Assembly (NCBI RefSeq): GCF_019049285.1
Contig: NZ_JAGMUL010000062.1
Coordinates: 62,001-126,000 of the forward strand
Reading direction: 5' to 3'
Source of the DNA: Streptomyces sp. AC550_RSS872
Lineage (GTDB): Bacteria > Actinomycetota > Actinomycetes > Streptomycetales > Streptomycetaceae
Length of the DNA stretch: 64,000 bases
The position numbers were made by a program, and so were the translations under genes. Position 1 is the first letter of the stretch, and every line of letters starts with the position of its first letter. Positions 37,501 to 45,500 of the stretch are shown here, piece by piece. The notes beneath the pieces are model-generated. The model saw only the letters and a list, made by a program, of their open reading frames with translations. It searched no databases and was not told where the DNA came from.

Positions 37501-37637
37501 CGACGGCCGACGGCGGGCTGCGGGTGGACCTCAGCTTCCAGGCCGACCGCGTCGCGCCGAGCACCGCGCACCGCCTCGCCCGCGTCTACGAGGAACTGCT
37601 GGTGTCCGGGAAACCGCCGGCCTCCCAGCGCTTGTGA
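34521..37637 (+). CDS. NRPS A-PCP-C
   Basis: The 1038-residue protein starts with A (about 1-510): A3 FTSGSTGVPKG, A5 NGYGPVES with Val-Glu in place of Thr-Glu, A8 IRGRRIEPLEIE, A10 PTGKTDTARLL. PCP follows (Ser about 570 in LGGTSLDAI), then C (about 620-1030; HHIAFDGWS, GRNPLYQTMFA). The pocket reads approximately DVLLMGGVFK; I cannot assign an amino acid. The A-PCP-C order means it activates an amino acid and then accepts the growing chain, or donates to the next PCP. It overlaps the P450 gene by 11 bases, and its end is coupled to the next gene. Confidence 0.92.
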   Translation: MARDASTAAYVHGELIHEAVAHQARAQPGALAVVQGDRRLTYGELDAAGDDYAAELRALGVAEGHRVPVLMSRSPEYAAVVLAVLKCGAAYAALDPHWPEERLDAILRRLQPPLAVVEKPRDLHVPTWSPADHPVHEAVRRRRRVPAVACDGGSEATVFFTSGSTGVPKGVVTPHRATTRLFQPGGFADFGPGHVMLASVALPWDVASLELWGPLTSGGTVALVEDEYVLPSGLAALVRDQGVDTAWLTTSLFNAFVDEDPSCFLGLRHVMTGGERLSPHHVRRFLDAHPTVRLTNGYGPVESCVFTTTHDVLPQDTELPHGIPIGRPVHHTTVHVMREGRVCPPGETGEICIGGDGLAVEYLGMPQDTAARFVDTPVDGETVRLYRTGDLGFTTPDGLFHYVGRADRQVKIRGRRIEPLEIENVCLALPHVKQAVAVPVPGPDGAYNAMLLFYVAEPGAPEATVAPAAVRAHLVAGLPPHSVPDDLRRVDAIPLSPTGKTDTARLLSTTLRAPSDPPAETTAPGGPAQPRSRWTAVVLEEIRTLLETDAAPDAPFAVLGGTSLDAIRLCARLSDRTGISVPVSGFLRNPTAEGLAELLETRSSPSPAEPAGRTDRVRLDGIQAHFGLLHELDPSDSAALCHLLWEVTGPLDTTALEQALGDLHQRHEALRSAYRLDPEPVALTPDTAHAIRVETLTCGDRTQDTRALVEEALNRPLPIEDARVWRCVYAPGGDETALVGLTVHHIAFDGWSQDLLITELTHAYNARSRGAEPHFENPAPTLRELADEAARFDDPDETAAQLAWWTRHLADLPELALPAPGAGPDQPFGSLGFTVDPVVTARLRAEAGHLGATLFLPLAAGYAAALADVTGQDDFGIGVPLVRRSGPASMAAVSCLVDVVCLRLPAGDGASALADLAKAARPAVEDAFARQDVAFAEVVRTIRPPRTGRNPLYQTMFAVQTAVPEELAFAGCAARRLPMEPPAAMHEIVCEIWPTADGGLRVDLSFQADRVAPSTAHRLARVYEELLVSGKPPASQRL

Positions 37638-37669
37638 ACAGCCTCCACCCGAAGGGACCCCACCTCCCC

Positions 37670-39436
37670 ATGCAGGACATTCCAGAGGAACGGACGGTCG
37701 TGCGCCTGCTGCGGCGCCTCGTCGACGCGGACCCCGAGGCGTCGGCGGTCGAGTGCGGCAAGGACGTGCTGACGTACGGCCGTCTGTGGCACGAGGCCGG
37801 CACCGCGGCGGCGCGGCTCCAGGAGACGCCGGGGTTCGAGCCGGGCTGCCTGCTCGGCGTCCTGTACGAGCGGGGCGCGCCGGGCGTGGTCGCCCAGCTG
37901 GCAGCCTGGCGCGCCGGTGCCGCCTACCTGCCCCTTGACCCGGCCCTCCCTCAGGGACGCATCGAATCGGTCCTGCACGACGCGCGGCCGTTCGCCGTGC
38001 TGGCCCAGCCCGACCTGCGCCACCGGGTGCCGCGTACGGTGCCCGCGCCGCAGGACGCCTTCTCCGGCCCCGCGCGGGAGCCGCGACCCGTCCGGCCGAC
38101 CCTCGCGTACGTCATCTACACCTCCGGCTCCACCGGGACGCCGAAGGGCGTGGAGGTCGCTCACACCAGCCTGGTGAACCTGCTGGACTGGCACCGCGCC
38201 ACCTACGGGACGGGGCCCGGAACGCGGGTGGCCGCCTTCGCCGGCCTGGGGTTCGACGCCTCCGTCTGGGAGACCTGGGCGGCGCTCGCGGGCGGCGCGA
38301 CCCTGGTCCTGCCCGCCGAGCCCCTGGGTGCCGACGTGACGGCCATCGCGGGCTTCCTCCAGGAAAACGCGATCGAGCAGTGCTTCCTCAGCACACCGCT
38401 CGCCGAGGAACTGATCGGCGCCGACGCGGCACCGCCCTCCCTGCGGGTCCTGCTCACCGGCGGCGACCGGCTGCGGGTGCGGCCGAGCGCCTCGTTCCCC
38501 GCCGCGGTCCACAACCACTACGGCCCCACCGAGGCGACCGTCGTCACGACCGCCAGCAGGGACCTGCGCGGCACGGGTGACCCCGGTCGGCCCCCGGTCA
38601 TCGGCACCCCCGTCACGGGCGCGCGCGTCCGGCTGGTCGATCGCCGGGGCAACGACGTCACCGGACCCGGCGCGACCGGCGAACTCCTCATCGGCGGGGT
38701 GGTCCTGGCCGCCGGATACCGAGGTGACCCCGCCCTCACCGAGGAGAAGTTCGGCACGGCGGCCCCCGCCGTCGACGCCGGGTCCGCCGGGGGGAGCCCC
38801 GGCACCGCCGAGCGGTGGTACGCCTCGGGGGACGTCTGCCGCTGGACGGACTCCGGGGACCTGGAGTTCGTCGAACGGCGCGACGCCCAGCTGAGCGTTC
38901 GCGGCAACCGTGTCGAACCCGCCGAGATCGAGCACACCATGCTGACGGTGGCGGAGGTCAGCCAGTCCGCCGTCGTGCTGTGCGACGACGGCTCGGGCGG
39001 TTCCCTGGCCGCCTTCTACTGCGGTGGGGCCACCGTGGAGACGGTGCAGGAGGCGCTGGCGGCGCGGCTGCCCCAGTACATGGTCCCCTCCCGCGTCCAG
39101 CGGCTGGACGCCATGCCGCTGACTCCGAACGGCAAGATCGACCGCAGGTCCCTGCTGGACGTGCCGGCCGAGCCCGCCCAGCGGCCCGAGGCGGCCTTCC
39201 CGCCCGGCTCCACCGAGGAGGGCATCGCCGGGATTTGGACCGAGCTGACCGGCATCGTGCCGGGCCCCAGCGACAACTTCTTCGACGTCGGCGGGCATTC
39301 GCTGCTCGCGGCACGCATGATCGGCAAGGTGCGCGACCGGTTCGGCGTCAAGGTGGGCCTCCAGGCGGTCTTCGACCATCCGGTCCTGGCGGAGCTGGCG
39401 GCCGAGGTCGACGCGGCACCCAAGAACGGAGACTGA
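37670..39436 (+). CDS. NRPS A-PCP, leucine-type
   Basis: The ATG at 37670 gives 588 residues beginning MQDIPEERTVVRLLRRLV. A GTG at 37634 that overlaps the upstream stop (GTGA) is an alternative start. The A domain has YTSGSTGTPKG, NHYGPTEATVV, VRGNRVEPAEIEH and NGKIDRRSLL. The PCP Ser is in VGGHSLLAARM (about 545). The pocket code reads DAWFLGHVVK, one residue off the standard leucine code DAWFLGNVVK, so Leu or a close hydrophobic analogue is likely. The A7 position reads YASGDVCRW, where TGD is usual. It lacks a C domain of its own and presumably works with the preceding A-PCP-C. Confidence 0.92.
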   Translation: MQDIPEERTVVRLLRRLVDADPEASAVECGKDVLTYGRLWHEAGTAAARLQETPGFEPGCLLGVLYERGAPGVVAQLAAWRAGAAYLPLDPALPQGRIESVLHDARPFAVLAQPDLRHRVPRTVPAPQDAFSGPAREPRPVRPTLAYVIYTSGSTGTPKGVEVAHTSLVNLLDWHRATYGTGPGTRVAAFAGLGFDASVWETWAALAGGATLVLPAEPLGADVTAIAGFLQENAIEQCFLSTPLAEELIGADAAPPSLRVLLTGGDRLRVRPSASFPAAVHNHYGPTEATVVTTASRDLRGTGDPGRPPVIGTPVTGARVRLVDRRGNDVTGPGATGELLIGGVVLAAGYRGDPALTEEKFGTAAPAVDAGSAGGSPGTAERWYASGDVCRWTDSGDLEFVERRDAQLSVRGNRVEPAEIEHTMLTVAEVSQSAVVLCDDGSGGSLAAFYCGGATVETVQEALAARLPQYMVPSRVQRLDAMPLTPNGKIDRRSLLDVPAEPAQRPEAAFPPGSTEEGIAGIWTELTGIVPGPSDNFFDVGGHSLLAARMIGKVRDRFGVKVGLQAVFDHPVLAELAAEVDAAPKNGD

Positions 39437-39441
39437 AGCCA

Positions 39442-40218
39442 ATGTCCGGCAAGACGAGCCCCCACGACGGCCGGCCGGTCGTCGTCATCGAGTTCGGCAA
39501 CGAGATCCCGCCGCGGAGCTTCGACCCCGTCCTCCCGCCCGAGCTGCACGCCCACCGCCTCAGGATCGATCCGCTGCGTTACCCCGGACTCGCTCAGACG
39601 GTCCCCGACCTGGCGACGCAGGCACGGCACTGGGCGGCCGAGATCGCGACCGTCGCCCCGCCACGGGCCGTGCTCGCCTACTGCTCCGCCGTCGAACTGG
39701 CGACGCTGCTGGCCGACGAACTGCCGGGGCCCGGCACACCGCTCGTCGTCCTCGACCCTGTGGTCCCCGGCCCTGGCACGCCCCGGGAACTGCTGCTGGA
39801 CCTCGCCCTGGACATGGACGACACGCTGGACCCCGCCGAGGTGCCCGACATCACCGGCCTCCCGGCGTCCGACGCCCTGCGGGAGGCGAGTGCCTTCCTC
39901 CGCTCCGTTGTCACCCGGACCGCGCCCGACCTGGACGACGACATCGCCGACGAGCTGACGGAGGCGCAGCGGGCCTGGCTCGGCTTCACGTTGTCCGCAG
40001 CGGCTGACCGCTGCGCCCCGCCGAAGCTCGGGCACGTCATCCTCAGCGAGGGCTCCGAGTGGCCGGACGCCGACGCACGGTCGGTGCACCGCACCGGACT
40101 GACCGTGAAGGACCTGTTCGGGACGCCGGCGGTGACGCCGCTGCTGTCGGAACTCCTCTCGGTCCACGCGGCCGAGAGCGATCAGGGGAAGGAAGCGCCG
40201 TGCCGTCGCATTTCGTAG
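39442..40218 (+). CDS. thioesterase-like alpha/beta-fold protein with a degenerate elbow, function unknown
   Basis: The 258-residue soluble protein lies between A-PCP and PCP-TE. A central segment resembles a thioesterase core: AVLAYCSAVELATLLADEL where the nucleophile elbow (GxSxG) would be, but with Ala-Tyr-Cys-Ser-Ala, followed by LVVLDPVVP where the acidic residue sits. The rest (SAFLRSVVTRTAPDLDDDI) looks like a lid and helical region. The lid and core are short and no clear catalytic His is evident, so it may be inactive. It overlaps the next start by 19 bases, implying coupled synthesis with the thioesterase. A scaffold or partner role for that enzyme is a guess. Confidence 0.55.
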   Translation: MSGKTSPHDGRPVVVIEFGNEIPPRSFDPVLPPELHAHRLRIDPLRYPGLAQTVPDLATQARHWAAEIATVAPPRAVLAYCSAVELATLLADELPGPGTPLVVLDPVVPGPGTPRELLLDLALDMDDTLDPAEVPDITGLPASDALREASAFLRSVVTRTAPDLDDDIADELTEAQRAWLGFTLSAAADRCAPPKLGHVILSEGSEWPDADARSVHRTGLTVKDLFGTPAVTPLLSELLSVHAAESDQGKEAPCRRIS

Positions 40219-41285
40219 AGCGGGACGCCACCGAGGCCGTCGTCGCCGCCCAGTGGTCCCGGGTGCTGGGCCGGCCGCCCGCCTCCCTGGACGCCGACTT
40301 CTTCGGGTCGGGCGGGTCCTCCCTGCTCGCCGCGAAGCTGGTCGCCGCTCTGCGGGGCGCCCTCGGCACCCGGATCCCCCTGAAGACGCTGTTCGAGGCG
40401 CCCACGTTCGGCGGTCTCAGCGCCCGCATCCGCAACGACACCCCGGGATCCGGCGGCCGACTGCTCACCCTCAACCCGGCCGGCACCGGCGCCCCCCTCC
40501 TGCTGGTGCCGGCGGCGAGCGGCGGCGTCATCGGCCTCCACCGTTTCGGAGGCGAGCCGATCGACCGCCCCGTGCTCGGCCTACAGGCCCGCGGCCTCGA
40601 CCCGGCCGAGGGCGCACCCTGTGGGACGCTCGCGGAGATCGTCGACGACTTCGTCGGAGTCTTGGAGAAGGCGGACGCGCCGCGCAGCCTGCACCTGGCC
40701 GGATACTGCGTGGGAGGCATCATCGCCTACGAACTCGCCGCCGGACTGCGGCGGCGTGGATGGGACGTCCGCTCCGTCGTCCTGCTCAACACCTCGCTGT
40801 ACTGCCCGCCGCTGACGGTGGCCGAGGCCGCCAGGGAGAAGCTCCTGTCCGTCGCGCACGAGGCGGGTGTCGCGATACCGGAGGGCCAGGAGCCGGACGC
40901 CGCCGAGGTGTACCACGCGGTCGGCGCACAGGGGCCGGACCCCATCGAGACCGACTTCGCGGAGTTCCTGGCCGGGCTGCGGGTCTTCGGCTCCGTCGGG
41001 TCGGCCGTGTCGGGCTACGTGCCCGAGCCGGGCGACTTCGCCGTGCGACTGTTCTCGACCGACGACCGGGACGACCCGTCGGACGTGGAGCGCACCCTCC
41101 ACCCGGTGACCGACTGGCCCGACCTCGGGCTCACCGACTACCAGCAGTACCAGGTGCCCGTCGACCATTTCGAGATGATCGTGCACGAGCCGACCCTGAA
41201 GGCCGTCGAAAACGCCATGAAGGACATCGACGACGGCCGAAGAGATCAGAGCGAACCGAGTGAGGACTTCCGCCCGGACGTCTGA
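40200..41285 (+). CDS. NRPS PCP-thioesterase with cysteine nucleophile
   Basis: A GTG start after AGGGGAAGGAAG gives 361 residues: PCP (about 8-75; SGGSSLLAAKL, Ser 41) and a type I thioesterase (about 95-345). The nucleophile elbow is AGYCVGG with Cys 170 instead of Ser, and the general base is His 323 in VDHFEM. At the end of the following strand, where the family usually has Asp, the sequence reads LLNTSLY (Asn 197). Cys-type TEs are known from obafluorin and sulfazecin synthetases, where strained rings are formed; whether that applies here is open. It ends in a 40-base convergent overlap with the type II thioesterase gene. Confidence 0.9.
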   Translation: MPSHFVERDATEAVVAAQWSRVLGRPPASLDADFFGSGGSSLLAAKLVAALRGALGTRIPLKTLFEAPTFGGLSARIRNDTPGSGGRLLTLNPAGTGAPLLLVPAASGGVIGLHRFGGEPIDRPVLGLQARGLDPAEGAPCGTLAEIVDDFVGVLEKADAPRSLHLAGYCVGGIIAYELAAGLRRRGWDVRSVVLLNTSLYCPPLTVAEAAREKLLSVAHEAGVAIPEGQEPDAAEVYHAVGAQGPDPIETDFAEFLAGLRVFGSVGSAVSGYVPEPGDFAVRLFSTDDRDDPSDVERTLHPVTDWPDLGLTDYQQYQVPVDHFEMIVHEPTLKAVENAMKDIDDGRRDQSEPSEDFRPDV

Positions 41286-42046
41286 ACGGGCCCGACGAGA
41301 CGCTTTGTCATTTCTGCGAGAAGGGGCTCCCGCGACGAATGCAGGAAAAAGTGGTCACCGGGCAGGACCACCGCGTCGAGCTCTCCCTCGACCAGCTCGG
41401 ACCACTGCTGGAGATGGTTCATTCCCACGCCCGGGTCACTCGCTCCACCGAATACCGTCACCGGTGCGCCCGGCGGCTTGCACGGCAGAAAGGAATAGCG
41501 TGAGAGCATCGCATAGTCCGCCCTTACAGCGGGCAGTAGCAACCGCATGAAGTCGGAGTTCCGGAGAATCTCCTCCGGTGTTCCGTTCATAAGTCGGAGT
41601 TCCTCTATGAGTTCCGCTTCGGGCAGTGTGTGAAGGTCCCGTCGGCCGTCGTGCACGGCGGGCAGGGCACGGCATCCCGAGAGGAACACATGGGCCGGTT
41701 CGAGGTTGTGCTCCTCGCGCAGCACGCGGGCCGCCTCCCAGCAGACGATCGCCCCAAGACTGTGTCCGAACAGGGCAAACGGCTCCTTGGAGTACGCCAG
41801 CAGCTCCGGGACGACGGCGTCCAGAGTCGCCTTCAGGGTGTCGACCGGGTCCTCGAACAGCCGGTCCTCGCGACCCGGCGGCTGAATGGCGTGGACGTCG
41901 ACCTCATCCGGCAGCAGCTCGGCCCAACCGCGGAATGTGGAAGCGCCGCCGCCGGCATAAGGGAAGCAGAACAGCCGTATGCTTCCGGGTGGATTCGTCT
42001 TCGACAGTCGGTTGATCCAGGGACGGGTGGGCGGATTGCTGTGCAT
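41246..42046 (-). CDS. type II (editing) thioesterase
   Basis: The 266-residue alpha/beta hydrolase of the RifR/GrsT class opens LFCFPYAGGGAS, with GREDRLFEDP, nucleophile Ser 96 in GHSLGA, an acid in FGGASDPGV and His in GDHFFLHSS. It hydrolyses wrongly loaded or stalled units from carrier proteins. The start ATG (42046) begins MHSNPPTRPW; 34 further upstream codons are open but lack a good start context. It reads opposite to its neighbours, with a shared divergent region to the PKS gene and an overlap of 3' ends with the PCP-TE gene. Confidence 0.92.
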   Translation of the reverse strand: MHSNPPTRPWINRLSKTNPPGSIRLFCFPYAGGGASTFRGWAELLPDEVDVHAIQPPGREDRLFEDPVDTLKATLDAVVPELLAYSKEPFALFGHSLGAIVCWEAARVLREEHNLEPAHVFLSGCRALPAVHDGRRDLHTLPEAELIEELRLMNGTPEEILRNSDFMRLLLPAVRADYAMLSRYSFLPCKPPGAPVTVFGGASDPGVGMNHLQQWSELVEGELDAVVLPGDHFFLHSSREPLLAEMTKRLVGPVQTSGRKSSLGSL

Positions 42047-42505
42047 GTGCGGTCTCTTTCTGTTTCCGGAGCTGCTCGTCGGCCAGAACAGCGTGCCACA
42101 GAGCCGCCTATGGATCGAGCGTGAGGAGTGGATTCCGGGCGCTTTCATCTCCTCTCGTGCACGTCACCGTTGTATGCCATTGTGGCCCGTGGGATCCTGC
42201 GTTAGTCTCCCTGTCAGTCGACATGGGCTGCGAACGCCGAGCGGGGAACCGACGAGCGGTATCGAATTCCTGCTCTCCTGATATTCTCGAGCGCAGCCGT
42301 TGGGGGATCGAGTGCGGTACGGGGCGACAAACGCCGATGGAGCCGCGGAGTACCGGTACCGGGGTCGCCCGGACCGCATGTCCCGCTCCATGACGGTGCC
42401 GCTGGACACCTGTGCGCCGAACGGCCCACGCAGGGCGCGCGAACCGGGCCGACGAGGACGGGATCACCCACCCCGACAGATGCGTGCAGGACGGAGGGAG
42501 CAGTG
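42047..42505. promoter_or_regulatory. divergent promoter region between type II TE and PKS genes
   Basis: These 459 bases hold no ORF with coding character. The region must contain the promoter of the leftward thioesterase and that of the rightward PKS operon. A less GC-rich patch lies around 42140-42300. A strong ribosome binding site GGAGGGAG (42493-42500) precedes the PKS start. No operator can be identified with confidence. Confidence 0.5.
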
Positions 42506-45500
42506 ATGAGCGACACCAACGAGGAGGGGTTCGACGACCCGTCCGTGCCGGAAGGCGTCGCCATCATCGGGATGTCCGGACGCTTCCCGGGTGCCCGCGA
42601 CCTGGCCGAGTTCTGGGCGAACCTGCGCGACGGCGTCGAGTCCGTCGTGGAGTTCGGGGACGACGAGCTGCTGGCGGCAGGGGTCGACCCCGAGGAGTCC
42701 GGGCAACCGCACTACGTGAAGGCGGGCCCCTCCTTCGAGGGCATCGACTTGTTCGACGCGGAGTTCTTCGGCTACACCGCCAGGGAAGCCAAGATCATGG
42801 ACCCGCAACACCGGCTGTTCCTCGAGACCGCCTGGGAGGCGCTGGAACACGCGGGCCTCGATCCGGCCCGGTACCAGGGCACCGTCGGGGTCTTCGGAGG
42901 CGCGAGCAGCAGCGCGTACATCGGGAACCTCGTCAGCAACATGGACAACGGGGAGGGCATCCGCGGGGAGAACATCGGCCTCGGCAACGAACTGGCCTTC
43001 CTGACCACGCGGGTCTCGTACAAGCTCGACCTCAAGGGACCGAGCTACCCGGTCCAGACGGCCTGCTCCAGCTCGCTGGTCGCCCTGCACGCCGCCTGCC
43101 AGAGCCTCTTGGGCTACGAGTGCGACATGGCGCTGTCCGGCGGGGTCTCCTACAAGGTCCCGGAGAAGACCGGCTACCCCTACCAGGAAGGCGGCTTCCT
43201 CTCCCCGGACGGCCACGTCCGGCCCTTCGACGCCACCGCCCGAGGCACGGTCTTCGCCAACGGCGTCGGGGTGGTGGCGCTGAAGCGACTGGCGGACGCC
43301 CTCGCCGACGGAGACACCGTCCACGCGGTGATCAGGGGCACGGCGGTCAACAACGACGGTGCCGTCAAGGCGAGTTTCTCCGCGCCGAGCGTCGCGGGAC
43401 AGGCCGCGGTGATCGCGGAGGCCCTGGCGACGGCCGGGCTGGAACCGGGGGACATCGACTACGTGGAGGCGCACGGCAGCGGCACCCTGATCGGCGACTC
43501 GATCGAACTCCAGGCCCTGTCGCGGGCCTTCGCCGGCGCGCCGGGCACCTGGCGGGTCGGCTCGGTGAAATCCAACGTGGGGCACCTGGACGCCGCCGCC
43601 GGGATGGCAGGACTGCTGAAGACCGTCCTGGCTCTGCGCCACGGCGAACTACCCGCGTCCCTCAACCACGTGGAGGGGAACAAGGACGCCGACCTCACGG
43701 ACGGGCCGTTCCAGGTGCAGACGGAGCTCGGCGCGTGGCCGCGGACGACCGGACGGGTGCGCCGCGCCGGGGTGAGCGCGTTCGGCTTCGGCGGCACGAA
43801 CGCGCACGTGGTGCTGGAGGAGGCCCCGCCCGCCCCCGGGCCCGCCCCGAGCCCCCGCGAGTCCGAGCTCCTGGTGCTGTCGGCGCGCTCCGAACACGCC
43901 TTGGACCAGGCGTCGGACAGACTGGCGGCGTTCCTGCGCCGCGAGCGGCCGGCACTGGCCGACGCCGCGTTCACCCTGGCCACAGGTCGGCGCGACTTCC
44001 CGTACCGGCGCACCGTGTGCGGGGCCGACGCCGAGGCGGTGGCCGCCGCACTGGAGACCCGCGACCCCGCGTACGTGATGAGCGGGCAGGCCGCTGCGAA
44101 CTCGCCGCAGTCCGCGTTCCTGTTCAGCGGACAAGGGGCCCAGTACCCGGGCATGGGGCGCGAACTCTACGCGTCCGAGCCGGTCTTCCGGTCGGCCGTG
44201 GACACCTGCGCGGAACTCCTGCGACCTCACCTGGACAGGGATGTGCGCGACGTCCTCTTCCCCGAGGACGCGGCCGGCGCCGCGCTCCTGGGCCGGACGC
44301 GGTGGGCGCAGCCCGCGCTGTTCGTCGTCGAGTACGCCCTGGTCGCGCTGTGGCGGGCGTGGGGCGTGGAACCCTCTCACCTGCTCGGGCACAGCCTGGG
44401 GGAGTGGGTCGCGGCGTGCGTCTCCGGAGTCTTCCGGCTGGAGGACGCGCTGCGGCTGGTGGCCCTGCGCGGCGAGCTGATGCAGGGGTGCGGGGCCGGA
44501 GCGATGCTCGGCGTGGTGGCCGAGCGGGACGCGGTGGAGTCCGTACTGCCCGACGGGGCCTGCCTGGCCGCGCACAACGGCCCCCGCGACTGCGTCGTCT
44601 CGGGGCCCGTCGACGCGGTCGAGGAGTTCGCCGTGACGGCCGAGGAGCGCGGGTGGGCGACCCGGCCGCTGGAGGTGTCCCATGCGTTCCACTCGGTACT
44701 CATGGAACCGGTCGTCGACGCATTCGTCTCGGCAGTGGCGCGGGTGGAGCGCGCGGCGCCCGGCATCCCGTTCGTCTCCAACGTGACCGGTGACTGGATC
44801 ACGGCGGAGCAGGCCCGGGACCCGGAGTACTGGGGACGCCACATACGGCAGTGCGTGGAGTTCGCCGCCGGTGTGCGCCTGCTGGCACAGAGCGCACCGG
44901 TGCTCCTGGAAGTCGGCCCCGGACAGACCCTCGTGAGCCTGGCGCGGCGGACGCTCGCCGACGAGGGCACCGGCGTCACGGTCACGGCGTCGCTGCCGCA
45001 CCCCCGGGACCCGCGCGGTGCCGGTGAGACGATGCGCCGCACCCTGGGCCAGCAGTGGCTCCTCGGGGTGGCGCCGGACTGGGCCGGCTACTACGGCCAG
45101 GACAACCGGCGCCGCGTTCCCCTGCCCACGTATCCTTTCGAGCGCAAACGCTACTGGCTGGAGCCCGCGACCCCCCGGGTGTCCCGTGAACCCGGCCGCC
45201 ACCCGCTGCTCGACGAGGTGCTGCTCCGGTCCGCCGGACAGACCGTCTTCCAGTGCGAGCTGTCCCTCGACCGCCACTGGGTGCTCGCCGAGCACCGCAT
45301 GCTCGGTGAGGCGATCGTCCCCGGGACCACCTACCTCGAGATGGGCCGGGCCGCCGCCACAGCGCACCTGGGCCGCCCGGTCACAGAGATCAGGGACGTC
45401 GACTTCCTGGTGCCACTGCTCGTGCAGGAGCACAAGCCCCGCACCGTGCACATCACCGTCCGCGAACTCGACGACGATACCGTTGAGTTCTCCGTGGCCG

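Noticed and set aside
37433..37669. N-terminal extension of the leucine A-PCP protein
   Set aside because: The extension is antisense/other-frame shadow of the preceding C domain and is not protein-like; only the GTG at 37634 remains a possible alternative start.
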